A stretch of DNA of 36,138 bases from Pseudomonadota bacterium. Lineage in GTDB: Bacteria; Pseudomonadota; Alphaproteobacteria; Rickettsiales; RGZB01. Made by a program: the position numbers and the translations under genes. Of this stretch, positions 9,910 through 19,500 are shown in pieces (the first letter of the stretch is position 1; each line of letters starts with the position of its first letter). The stretch spans positions 1-36,138 of the forward strand of contig RGZB01000016.1 of assembly GCA_010031735.1 (NCBI GenBank), read 5' to 3'. The notes beneath the pieces are model-generated. The model saw only the letters and a program-made list of their open reading frames with translations, did not search any database and was not told the DNA's origin.

Positions 9910-11553
9910 TTAAGCGGAGCGTATCGTGTGGAGGAAGTCTGCAACCCTCTGTTTGAGGGTTCCGGACTGCTGATTCAGGTTCTTGGCAGATTCCAAGACC
10001 TGCATGGCAGTAGTACCGGTTTTTTCGGCGCCACGTTCTACCTCAACCATATTGCGTGATATTTCCTGGGTGCTGGTGGAGGTACGACTGACGTTCTGTG
10101 CAATCTCGGTCATGACTGCGGATTGTTCTTCTACAGCCGATGCTACAGCGGATGCGCTTGCGGTCACCTGATCGATAATGCCGACAATCTGCACCACGGA
10201 TTCCACGGAAGATTTAGTGGCTGACTGCATTTCACTGATCTGGAATGTGATTTCCTCTGTAGCTTTTGCCACCTGGCTCGCTAGGTTCTTCACTTCGCTT
10301 GCCACCACGGAGAATCCTTTTCCGGCATCGCCGGCGCGCGCAGACTCGATGGTCGCATTAAGGGCCAACAAGTTGATTTGCCCGGCGATATCGGTAATCA
10401 CCTCAATCACTTCGCTGACGTTATTTGATTTATCCGACAATGCATCGATAGTCGTGCGTGCCGCTTTGGCAGTCTCTGCGGCCTGAGCAGCAATTTGGCT
10501 GGATTTTTGTGTTTGTGCACTGATCTCGCGTATCGCATTCGTCATCTCTTCGGATGCGGCCGCCACCTGGGTGGACATATGTGCCGCCTCGTTCGATGCC
10601 GTAACCACTAAATTCGAGCGCTTCTTGGTGTCTTCTGCAATACCGGTTACATTTTGGGCACCCGACTGCATTTGTGTCGCAGCGGTTGCCACTTGGGATA
10701 CCACATCCGTCACCGAAAGCTCAAAGCTATCCGCGAGTTTGTTCATAGAAGCCCGTTTTTGTTTTTCGGCCTCTATCTTCAACTGTTCTGCTTCTTTGTT
10801 CATTAACTCGATTCGAAGTGCGTTATCCTTGAACACCTGCACGGTGCGTGCCATATCCCCCATTTCATCCTTACGTTCACTGTAAGGAATGGTGATGCTG
10901 GTATCGCCTTTTGAAAGTGATTGCATGGATTGCATCATAGCGTTCAGTGGATTGAAAATCGAAAACATCGCATATACCGGTAGTCCGATCGCAATGATAA
11001 ACAAGCAGATCAGAGCGATTTTAAGCGCGGTGCCTATTATTTCTGATGATTTATGTAGCGCTTGAGACCATGCGAGGATCATGTCTGTCGCTTTGTCTTG
11101 ATCTTCTTCCAATACACTAAATACTTTATTGAATTCTGGCAGCATGGCGTTGGCCGAATCAAAATCGGTCTGTTGACTGATTTTCTGGCTATAGGAGGCA
11201 TAGGTAATAACGGATTCTTTGATTTTAACAAACTGTGCACGGATATCGTCCGGTATGTCGGTCGCGATATTCAGGTCCGTGTTTTTGACAAAATCCGCTG
11301 ACATATTCTTCACTTCGTCGGCGGATTCCTTATAAAGTTTTGTATCACCGGTTTTCATCGCAACCATGGCACTGTAGACGTTGCCACGAATGCCATCGTG
11401 TTTCATATCCGAATCCATATGGCGCTGGATGAGCTCAACCGATATCTTCTGCTGATTTGAAATGATGCTATCTTTATAATTCAGCCACTCTGTCATAAAA
11501 ACGATCACAACCAGTGTTGCGCCAAGACAGATAAATTTTGTTTTCAATTTCAT
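9910..11553 (-). CDS. Methyl-accepting chemotaxis protein
   Basis: TM, periplasmic sensor, HAMP ([45 protein letters not shown]) and signalling hairpin ([41 protein letters not shown]). Confidence 0.96.
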   Translation of the reverse strand: MKLKTKFICLGATLVVIVFMTEWLNYKDSIISNQQKISVELIQRHMDSDMKHDGIRGNVYSAMVAMKTGDTKLYKESADEVKNMSADFVKNTDLNIATDIPDDIRAQFVKIKESVITYASYSQKISQQTDFDSANAMLPEFNKVFSVLEEDQDKATDMILAWSQALHKSSEIIGTALKIALICLFIIAIGLPVYAMFSIFNPLNAMMQSMQSLSKGDTSITIPYSERKDEMGDMARTVQVFKDNALRIELMNKEAEQLKIEAEKQKRASMNKLADSFELSVTDVVSQVATAATQMQSGAQNVTGIAEDTKKRSNLVVTASNEAAHMSTQVAAASEEMTNAIREISAQTQKSSQIAAQAAETAKAARTTIDALSDKSNNVSEVIEVITDIAGQINLLALNATIESARAGDAGKGFSVVASEVKNLASQVAKATEEITFQISEMQSATKSSVESVVQIVGIIDQVTASASAVASAVEEQSAVMTEIAQNVSRTSTSTQEISRNMVEVERGAEKTGTTAMQVLESAKNLNQQSGTLKQRVADFLHTIRSA

Positions 11554-11567
11554 AATATATTCATCTT

Positions 11568-12836
11568 CTAGAAGTTAATATCGAATCGAATGCCGAATAT
11601 GGTTACGTTGTCCGTGACCGTATCCGTGCCCGGGTTAATGATGTATTGGAAGTCCGGCTGAACCGTGATGCCTCTTCCGAGCGTATCGCGGTAGTAAAGT
11701 TCAAACCCGTACTCATTGTCGTTTGCCACTCCTGCCACCGAATCAAGATACGTGTCGCCATTGTGTGCTTGTGTGAAGCCGACACCGATTTCGCTGTCCG
11801 GGCGTGTGGGTACCCAACCGTTCCCCACGATACCAAACTCGTAGTCCCACAAGGTTTGGGCGGTTTCGCCGTCGGCGATGCCGCCGCGCAGGAACACGCC
11901 GAGATCATGTCCTGTATTCTTATCATGATAAATCTGGTAGCTGGAAAGCAGATAGGCGCCCGCCATGCGACTCTTCAAAGGATTGCCATTCGCATCGACA
12001 TCGACGAGATGGTCCATTTTCTGTGTATAGGTCCAGGCGCCCAGTGCGAATTTATTCACTTCGCCCTCAACACCTTCGGCGGCTTTGGGTGTATATCCCG
12101 CTTCGGTGATGAGGAGCAGGCCATCCTCGCTCTCAAAATCGATATGCGTGCCATGCGGGCGATTCACATTACCTGGAACGCCATCAAATACGGCGGCAGA
12201 AATGTAAGTATTCTCGACCGGTACGACTTTGATGCGCGCTGCGACCGATGTCGTCGGGAAGATGGAGGGGCCATTTTTCCCGCTTTGCGCAAAGGTCTGG
12301 CCGATCTGCATCGTCGGTTTGATGAAATTGGCAGAGAGGTCAGTCACAGCAAATTCAGAATTCAAATCATGCAACCCTACGAGAATCGCGAGTTTATCAT
12401 CGAGGAAACTTTGCTCATCCCACAGTTCGTAGAGTTTGAACGTTGGCGTCCCCACTTCGATATTATCCATGCCCTCAATGCTGCCGACGCGGCTTTCGTT
12501 GGGTCTGCTTCCGTTATTGTTGATGAAGTAGATGAGCGCTTTATTGCCCTTGATCCCTAATAATTTTTTGCCGTCGAGGGCAAATTTGATGTCCAGGTTA
12601 TCAAGATAGTTGTTGCCGCGTTTAAGGCCACCTGAGGCAACGCTCCAGAAATCTGCCTTATATTCGATCGTGGTATCAATCCCTGCTTCTGCAAGTTTAT
12701 TGCGTTTCCCGCCCATATCACCCAGTAACGTATCCTGATAAGGATCTTTCTTATCTTCGGCGTGTGATAATGCAGGTAAAGCGGTAAGGGAGGTGCCTGC
12801 GATGATAAAAATTAGTTTCTTTGTAAAGTATGCCAT
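11568..12836 (-). CDS. OprB-family (carbohydrate-selective) porin, copy 1
   Basis: Signal peptide, beta-barrel with C-terminal F ([10 protein letters not shown]); long collinear identity with the ORF at 14345..15613. Confidence 0.85.
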   Translation of the reverse strand: MAYFTKKLIFIIAGTSLTALPALSHAEDKKDPYQDTLLGDMGGKRNKLAEAGIDTTIEYKADFWSVASGGLKRGNNYLDNLDIKFALDGKKLLGIKGNKALIYFINNNGSRPNESRVGSIEGMDNIEVGTPTFKLYELWDEQSFLDDKLAILVGLHDLNSEFAVTDLSANFIKPTMQIGQTFAQSGKNGPSIFPTTSVAARIKVVPVENTYISAAVFDGVPGNVNRPHGTHIDFESEDGLLLITEAGYTPKAAEGVEGEVNKFALGAWTYTQKMDHLVDVDANGNPLKSRMAGAYLLSSYQIYHDKNTGHDLGVFLRGGIADGETAQTLWDYEFGIVGNGWVPTRPDSEIGVGFTQAHNGDTYLDSVAGVANDNEYGFELYYRDTLGRGITVQPDFQYIINPGTDTVTDNVTIFGIRFDINF

Positions 12837-13076
12837 TTTACACCTCGAAAGTGGTTACATGAGAAATTTCCTGCAACTTTAATACTTGGCGATGCAGTTT
12901 GAGTGTGAGGTAATAAAGATCGATGCTGAGTAAGAGTGTATGGATATCTACAAATAAGGATTTGATAATTTCGGTAACTTCTACCCTACTTTTATATTTT
13001 CCTGACATACTTAGATAAATTCCCAACTACACGACATGTTTGTACAAGCATTATGGTGTGAATCAGGATGTAAATA

Positions 13077-14087
13077 CTAGTTAGTTAGTGCCACTTTTAA
13101 GCGATTAATGCCATGTTTTGTTACGCCGATACGGTTCGCCATTCTCAGTGTTTGAGAGGGTGATTCCCCAAAGGCTTTAGCATAGTCCCGGCTGAAGCGC
13201 CCGTGGTCCAGGAAGCCACATTCTAAAGCAATTCGGGTAACCGTTTTATCTTCAGCATTTAGTAACATTTGTCGGGCATGTCGAAGCCTGACCTGCTTGA
13301 CAAAATTCAACGGTGAATAACCACGATGTTGTTTGAAGATGCTAAAGATACTGCGTGTACTGCAGTTAGTGATGGCTACCAGGTCTTCGATAAGAATCGG
13401 TTGGTTCCAATTTGCTTCGATATAGGCCTCTACCTGTCTTATTTCTCGTGGTGTGGCATAGGGGGATTGCCTCTCCAATATCGAACTCCAGCTATTAGAG
13501 ATAGAACACAAAATGCTAGTCAACAAGGTTTGCTCCAATTCAGCCAGCACAAAAGCCGGAATATGTTCGGTTGATGCCCCAATCAGTTGTTCGATGAAAT
13601 CGAACGTCTGCTTGAAGCGCTCAAAATGATGGTTTTTGTGGTCGAATATGGAGTCAAACTCAAGCGAAGTCGGCAGTGGCATTCCGGTAAGTGCGAATGC
13701 TTTCTGTGTCAGCTTCTCAAGACTTACCCGCAGAACCTTTTGCTGGAAATTAGGGCCGAATTGGATCTGTGCATCGGCTTTACTTATAACGGCTTGGGTG
13801 GGTTTTATGGAATAATTCTCCCCACGAATCTTTGTGCTACCCTGACCATTGACATGGAATTGAATTCTGAAATAGTCACTTTCGGGAAATTGTAGCGTGA
13901 TAGGTGCCCCATAAGAGCAGAACCATAAATCGGTGGTGGCGATAGAATGCTTGTATGCTTTAACGTCGAGCATGTGTTCGCTTTTTGGTAAATCAACGAT
14001 CTTTCCATTCAGTGTCGACCCGACAAAATGCTCCAGTTCGTTTAAACCTTTAATATTCAAGAAAGACGGAATCGTCTGAGTCACCAT
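13077..14087 (-). CDS. AraC-family transcriptional regulator
   Basis: C-terminal double HTH: ILIEDLVAITNCSTRSIFSIFKQHRGYSPLNFVKQVRLRHARQMLL...TRIALECGFLDHGRFSRDYAKAFGESPSQTLR. Confidence 0.95.
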   Translation of the reverse strand: MVTQTIPSFLNIKGLNELEHFVGSTLNGKIVDLPKSEHMLDVKAYKHSIATTDLWFCSYGAPITLQFPESDYFRIQFHVNGQGSTKIRGENYSIKPTQAVISKADAQIQFGPNFQQKVLRVSLEKLTQKAFALTGMPLPTSLEFDSIFDHKNHHFERFKQTFDFIEQLIGASTEHIPAFVLAELEQTLLTSILCSISNSWSSILERQSPYATPREIRQVEAYIEANWNQPILIEDLVAITNCSTRSIFSIFKQHRGYSPLNFVKQVRLRHARQMLLNAEDKTVTRIALECGFLDHGRFSRDYAKAFGESPSQTLRMANRIGVTKHGINRLKVALTN

Positions 14088-14238
14088 TTCATTTCCTACT
14101 ATGGGTAATAACCGTTACAAGTAAACGCTTTTACACAAAATTCAACGTAACTCATATTTACATATGTGAGCACACGTAAACCTTACATCGCTACGATGCA
14201 TGCAAAGAAAAATATGAACCCTATGACTATTAGCCATA

Positions 14239-14286
14239 GATTAGCCACTGCGTCATTGACCTTGGTCAAGTACACAGTGGCTAATC
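14239..14286. repeat. Nested inverted repeat containing an FNR/FixK-like palindrome
   Basis: GATTAGCCACTG (14239-14250) / CAGTGGCTAATC (14275-14286) enclose TTGACC-tt-GGTCAA (14256-14269). Confidence 0.85.
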
Positions 14287-14344
14287 TGAAATGTAGGAAA
14301 TACAGGCTTAAAGGATTTTTTAAGCGCAAGCAGTCGGGGGCAGA

Positions 14345-15613
14345 TTAGAAATTGATATCGAAACGCACACCCAGGATCGTGGTGTTGTCCGTACCCTGAT
14401 CCATTCCGGGATTGATGATGTATTGGAAGTCAGGTTGCACGGTGATGCCTTTTTCGAGCTTGTCGCGGTAGTAGACTTCCAGGCCGTATTCGTTCCGGTC
14501 CGCTGCACCACCCACCGAATCCATATAGGTATCGCCGTTATGGGATTGGGAAAGGCCTGCGCCGATCTCGCTATCCGGACGGGTGGGAACCCAGCCGTTG
14601 CCGACGACACCGACCTGGTAATCCCAATCCACTTGCAGGGCATCATCGTTGGCGATGTCGCCACGCAGGAACAGACCCAGTGTATGTCCCGCGCGGGCAT
14701 CGTTATAGATTTGATAGCTTGAAAGCAAATACGCGCCTGCCTGACGGTCTTTCACGGGGTTGCCGTTGCTATCCACCTCCACCAGATTATCAGCCTTCTG
14801 GCTATACACCCATCCACCCACAGCGAATTTATTGACTTGGTATTCTACGCCTTCGGCGGCTTTCGGCGTGTAGCCGGCTTCTGCGATCATCAGCACGCCA
14901 TCCGAGCTTTCAAAGTCGATATGGGTACCATGCGGTCGGTTCACATTGCCTGGAACGCCATCGAATACGGCAGCGGAAACATAGGTTGTTTCGGTCGGTG
15001 CGACTTTCACACGGGCAGCGACCGAGGTGGTCGGGAACAGGGAAGGACCATTTCGCCCGCTTTGCGCGAAGGCCTGGCCGATCTGCATCGTCGGTTTAAG
15101 GAAATTCTTACTTAAATCCGTTACCGCGAATTCGGAGTTGAGGTCATGCAGACCCACGAGTACAGACAGTGTATCGCCGAAGAAGCTCTGTTCGTCCCAG
15201 GCCTCAAGCAGTTTGAATGTGTCGTGTATCACTTCAACATTGTCGATACCCTCTATGCTGCCCACACGGGAGGCACTGGGTTTGCTACCGGCATTGCTCA
15301 CGAAATAGATGAAGGCTTTATTCCCGTTGATACCGAGTAGTTTCTCGTTATCGAGTGTGAACTGGATATCCAGGTTGTCGAGGTAATTGCTGCCGCGCTT
15401 CAGGCCGCCGGATACCACGTCGAACATATCGGCCTTGTAATCGACGGTTACGTCTACGCCGGCATGCGAGAGTGTGCTCCGGTAACCCGCCACGTCACCG
15501 AGCAAGGTGTCGGCGTAAGGATCCTTTTCTTCTGCCGCATGGATAGGCTGTGCAATAGCGGCAAGCGCAGTGCTGAGCAGGAACACCGATAGTTTCTTGC
15601 AGTACATTTTCAT
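14345..15613 (-). CDS. OprB-family porin, copy 2
   Basis: 422 aa, signal peptide, C-terminal F; paralogue of 11568..12836 (shared [57 protein letters not shown]). Confidence 0.85.
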   Translation of the reverse strand: MKMYCKKLSVFLLSTALAAIAQPIHAAEEKDPYADTLLGDVAGYRSTLSHAGVDVTVDYKADMFDVVSGGLKRGSNYLDNLDIQFTLDNEKLLGINGNKAFIYFVSNAGSKPSASRVGSIEGIDNVEVIHDTFKLLEAWDEQSFFGDTLSVLVGLHDLNSEFAVTDLSKNFLKPTMQIGQAFAQSGRNGPSLFPTTSVAARVKVAPTETTYVSAAVFDGVPGNVNRPHGTHIDFESSDGVLMIAEAGYTPKAAEGVEYQVNKFAVGGWVYSQKADNLVEVDSNGNPVKDRQAGAYLLSSYQIYNDARAGHTLGLFLRGDIANDDALQVDWDYQVGVVGNGWVPTRPDSEIGAGLSQSHNGDTYMDSVGGAADRNEYGLEVYYRDKLEKGITVQPDFQYIINPGMDQGTDNTTILGVRFDINF

Positions 15614-15671
15614 GCTATCCTTACTGAATGGTTACGTAAGGAATGTCTAGCGGATTGCACGATCAAATGCA

Positions 15672-15684
15672 AATGATAATCATT
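15672..15684. promoter_or_regulatory. Fur-box-like palindrome upstream of porin copy 2
   Basis: AATGAT-A-ATCATT, matching the core of the Fur consensus GATAATGATAATCATTATC; about 60 bp upstream of the start at 15613. Confidence 0.6.
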
Positions 15685-15717
15685 ACCTATACTAATAGGC
15701 TGATTAATATAGGTAAT
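15682..15717. repeat. 10-bp inverted repeat next to the Fur-like box
   Basis: ATTACCTATA (15682-15691) / TATAGGTAAT (15708-15717). Confidence 0.8.
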
Positions 15718-15786
15718 ATTTTGTATTCTACATAATATAATGCTGTAGCCCGCGTAAACCGGCCCATGTGGGTAGTGGATAAACGG

Positions 15787-16218
15787 CTAGGCGCGGGTGG
15801 TCGTCTTTACGTCCACGCTTGCTTTGATGGCATTGGAGTAGGGGCAGATACCATGGGTGGTTTCGACCAGCTTTTCCGCTTCCGTTTTCGGTAATCCCGG
15901 CAGATACACATCCAGCTCCGCGGTGATACCGAATCCGCCTTCGGAGCGCGGGCCGATACCGATCGTAGCGGTAACGGTGGTGCCGTTGGGGATTTTGATT
16001 TTGGTTTGCGAGGAAGCCACGCGCAGTGCGCCGAGGAAGCAGGCGGAATAACCCATGGCAAAGAGTTTTTCCGGGTTTGCGCCATCTCCACCGGGTCCGC
16101 CGAGCTCTTTCGGTACGACGAGGTTGAACGCCATGGTGCCATCAGCCAGTTCGGTTTTGCCATCGCGGCCGCCGCCGCTTGCAGTGGCAGTGGTTTTGTA
16201 TTTTGCATCAACAGTCAT
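15787..16218 (-). CDS. ohr: Organic hydroperoxide resistance protein (Ohr/OsmC family)
   Basis: TATASGGGRDGKTELADG, NPEKLFAMGYSACFLGAL, GICPYSNAIK (two redox Cys). Confidence 0.94.
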   Translation of the reverse strand: MTVDAKYKTTATASGGGRDGKTELADGTMAFNLVVPKELGGPGGDGANPEKLFAMGYSACFLGALRVASSQTKIKIPNGTTVTATIGIGPRSEGGFGITAELDVYLPGLPKTEAEKLVETTHGICPYSNAIKASVDVKTTTRA

Positions 16219-16270
16219 AATGTCTCCTTTGTGTAATTCAGTTCGCAGGTGATTTTTTGAACAGTTGGGG

Positions 16271-16360
16271 TGGCGGAAGCGGTGAGATTCGAACTCACGG
16301 TACCGTTGCCGGTACGACGGTTTTCAAGACCGTTGCCTTAAACCACTCGGCCACGCTTCC
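16271..16360 (-). tRNA. tRNA-Ser (anticodon UGA), CCA encoded
   Basis: Reverse strand GGAAGCG...GTCTTGAAAACC...GTTCGAATC...CGCTTCCGCCA; acceptor stem GGAAGCG/CGCTTCC, anticodon loop CTTGAAA, long variable arm. Confidence 0.95.
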
Positions 16361-16423
16361 GTAGGAATTCAGTGTTCTATCAAGGATATAGCAATATATC
16401 AAGTACTTATGAAAGAGACTTTG

Positions 16424-16460
16424 TTAAGGTTTTATTAAGGCTTTATTAACATTATCTTAA
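16424..16460 (+). promoter_or_regulatory. Tandem CtrA-like array: four TTAA half-sites at exact 11-bp period
   Basis: TTAAggttttaTTAAggctttaTTAAcattatcTTAA; half-sites at 16424, 16435, 16446, 16457. Confidence 0.7.
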
Positions 16461-16464
16461 GTAA

Positions 16465-16498
16465 TCCCCCTTAGAATAAAAGGTGCGAATAAGGGGGA
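16465..16498 (+). promoter_or_regulatory. SD-sequestering hairpin ahead of the 1422-aa ORF
   Basis: TCCCCCTTA (16465-16473) / TAAGGGGGA (16490-16498), perfect 9-bp stem covering the AAGGGGGAGA Shine-Dalgarno; ATG at 16506. Confidence 0.75.
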
Positions 16499-16505
16499 GA
16501 GTTTT

Positions 16506-19500
16506 ATGGTTGAATCAACGCTTAATGCGTCGGTAACGGAACGTTCGTTTGATAGCTCGCAGCTCGCGAACTTCCAATTCATAGCAACCGGTGCAGGGCT
16601 TACGCGCCAGGATATGATTTCCGTTAATCCAGACAATGGCGGTTTCACTGTCAATCTTACCGAACAAGAGCAAGCCAAGTTTACGAGCCATGCTGAACAA
16701 TTAATGGATGGCGTACGCCGTACAAATGGCGTGATTGCTCCCGGTGTGGAAGACATGGTGGCAGCGCTGAACGGCCGCGATACTACAGCACCGGAACCAG
16801 AAGTTGAACAAACAGAACCTGCAAGCGTTTATGACCGGATGATGGCTTCAGATGGCTTAAAGCCTGACGAGAAAGAAGTGGTCACCATGCTGCGTGACCG
16901 CATCCAGGGTGCTCCGAAGGCAGTAGAAGATCTTTTAAATGATGGCCAATATCCAGAAGAAGTCGCTGCAAGTATGCGCGATGCCGCGGCGGACGGCTTG
17001 CAGACCGAGGATAAACAACTCACCCGAATACTTACCGAATACCGAGATGCAAAACGAAACGGTATGTCGCAGGAAGATTTCATCATCAAGAAATTCGGTA
17101 AGGGTGCACTTGAGAAAGACCAAGCAGTAGATAGTCCGGCCGTCGAAGCAGAACCGCCCGTGGTTGACGCACAAGCGACGAGCACGGATGCACCCGGTAT
17201 CCCGGATGTTCATGATCTGGTTCTCAAACGTAATGCGGAGTTGGGAATCACGGATGAAGGCACGGTGGAGCTGCCGAACGGCGATTTTGCACTGAGTGTC
17301 CCGCGCGAGAAAGAAGGCGCGCTCAAAAAAGAGCTCGAGGACTCGGGCGCTAAACTGGGTGAAAACTTCAGGATGCAGCGCGATACGAACAGTACACGCT
17401 TCGTGATGAATGAAGAGACGCTTGATAAGCTTTCAGCCTACACTAGCGAACAAGCAACGAAAGAGCGCGATGCGATGGTTGCTGAGCAACCGGCTGCGCT
17501 CCCGACACAGGGCGAGCTTGTAACCCAGCGTCTGTCGGATCTGGGTCTCACGCCGGAAAATCGTAGCGAGGGTGCCGATAAAACCAAAACCGTTTTCACT
17601 GTGCCGCGCGAGAAGGAAGCCGACCTTAAAGCCTTCCTCGATGATAACAACGTGGGTTACGGCAACGAATATAAGATGCAGCGTGATTCGAACGGCACCA
17701 CGCGCTTCGAATTGAATAAGGATGCGATGGATGTCGTCATCGAACGCGTTATTAAAGATGCAAGAGAAGAAGTTGCAGCGCGTGATGCTGCCCCACAGCA
17801 GGTGGTTTCATCGGGCCCGGGTCTTGGCGATGCGACACTCGCGGTATTGGATGGTAACGCAGGTGAACTCACGAGCGAGCAGGCGCTTGCTAATGGGGAT
17901 CTTGCACTGCCAGGCAATGATAAACTCCCGGATCCTACCACGGCAGAGATCGATCCGAACACTTCAGCACTGATCGGCGGTGATGAAAGGGGTCTCAATC
18001 AGCTTCCGATCAACGACAAGACAGAGCGCGATGCGGCTAGTATGATCCGTACGGATGACGGCCAGTTCGTCAACGCGGGTACGGCACTCCGCCAAATGGA
18101 ATTCTATCCGAACGTCACCAATGGTGGTGATGATATCCTGCGTGCAGAAATCCCGGCCGGTATGAACAAGGATGATGTTCTGAAAGCGGTTCGCGATGCG
18201 TTGCCGATGGTAGATCCGGATTCCATGAGTCTTGTGAAAAGTACAGAGATGGGTGGTGCTGATACGCTTCGCATCACGGGCGCTGAGAATATTGCACAGT
18301 TCAAGAGCCAGGTGAAGGGCGTGCCGATCACTTTCCATGAAAATACCTATACCGAAGTGCAAGCAGAGAGAAAAACTGCTGCCGAGCAGGCACTAGGTGA
18401 TATGGAGTTCTATCCGAATAAAACCAATGATGGCCAGGATATTCTCCGTGCCGAGATACCGGAGGGCGTAAATAAAGAAGAGCTGCTCGGGCAAGTGAAG
18501 AAGATGCTCGCTGATAAAGGCGTCGATCCGGAATCAGTCACCCTGCGTAAAAGCGTAGAAATGTCTGCAGTGCGCGGGGAAGATGTTGAGACGCTCCGCA
18601 TCACAGGCGCAGAGAATATTGCGAAGTTCCAGGAAGCACTGGGCGAGCTGACCACTAGTCATAAACACTCCTTTACGCAAGAAGCGAAGGTGCAGGAAAC
18701 ACTTGAGACTAAAACGCCTGCAGATGCAGAAAGACTCATCGGTAGTTTTATCACCGATGGTACATTAAAAAGTGAAGACAGGGCAGGTCTCCAGGATGCG
18801 GCGTATGAAAAGGCCGGAAAAATGGATGTTCTTGAAGCCCGCCGTGCAGGTCCTGCATTCGAAGTAGTGGAGGATGCCCCGGCTCCAAAAGATAAAAGCA
18901 CCGCTAAGGCGACAATCATGTCGCCTGAAGAGATCAAGGCAGAAAACCTTAATGAACTCTCGAGTGCCTTTACGGATTATAGTGTGAATGTCCCGAAACA
19001 GGGCCGTGGTACGGAAGAGGGGTATCTTGACCGTGCAGAACTGGTATTCGATGTCGCTGAAGGTAAAGGTGATCAGGCGCAGTATGCTATGAAGCGTATG
19101 CAGAAAAAGCTCGATGACGCCGGTATCGAAGGCGTTGAAATGCGCTACAATGCTGAGACCAACCAGGTGGTCATGCAGGTGCAGGGCGGTGATGATATGT
19201 ATCCTCCGAAAGAAATGGCCGGTAAACTCGCCGAAGCGGCAGAAGCTATTGGTTTCATTGAGACGGATGAAGTCAAACAAGATGTAAAAAGGGGGGCGAA
19301 AGTACCGAATGAAGATCGTCCGGATCCAGCGCTGCCATCTACCTGGATGGAACGCCGCATGGAGGGTTTACAGCAGATGGCAGACTCTATAGAACAAGCT
19401 GCAAACGATTTTGGTGAATTTGTTGTTGATAACAAAGTCACGCGTGCGGTGGATAGCGCCTATAAAGGTGTCTCTTCCTTCCTGTCTGCGGTGAAAGGTT

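Noticed and set aside
11646-12560. 304-aa plus-strand ORF
   Set aside because: Fully antisense to the well-supported OprB porin; parallel antisense ORFs appear opposite the paralogue, so it is a codon-bias shadow.
12838-13026. 62-aa minus-strand ORF between porin 1 and araC
   Set aside because: No convincing RBS or family; probably part of the porin 1 leader, though a leader peptide cannot be excluded.
18765-19280. 171-aa minus-strand ORF (and 20106..20714 minus)
   Set aside because: Antisense to the giant ORF, which has a strong SD and coherent repeats in its own frame.
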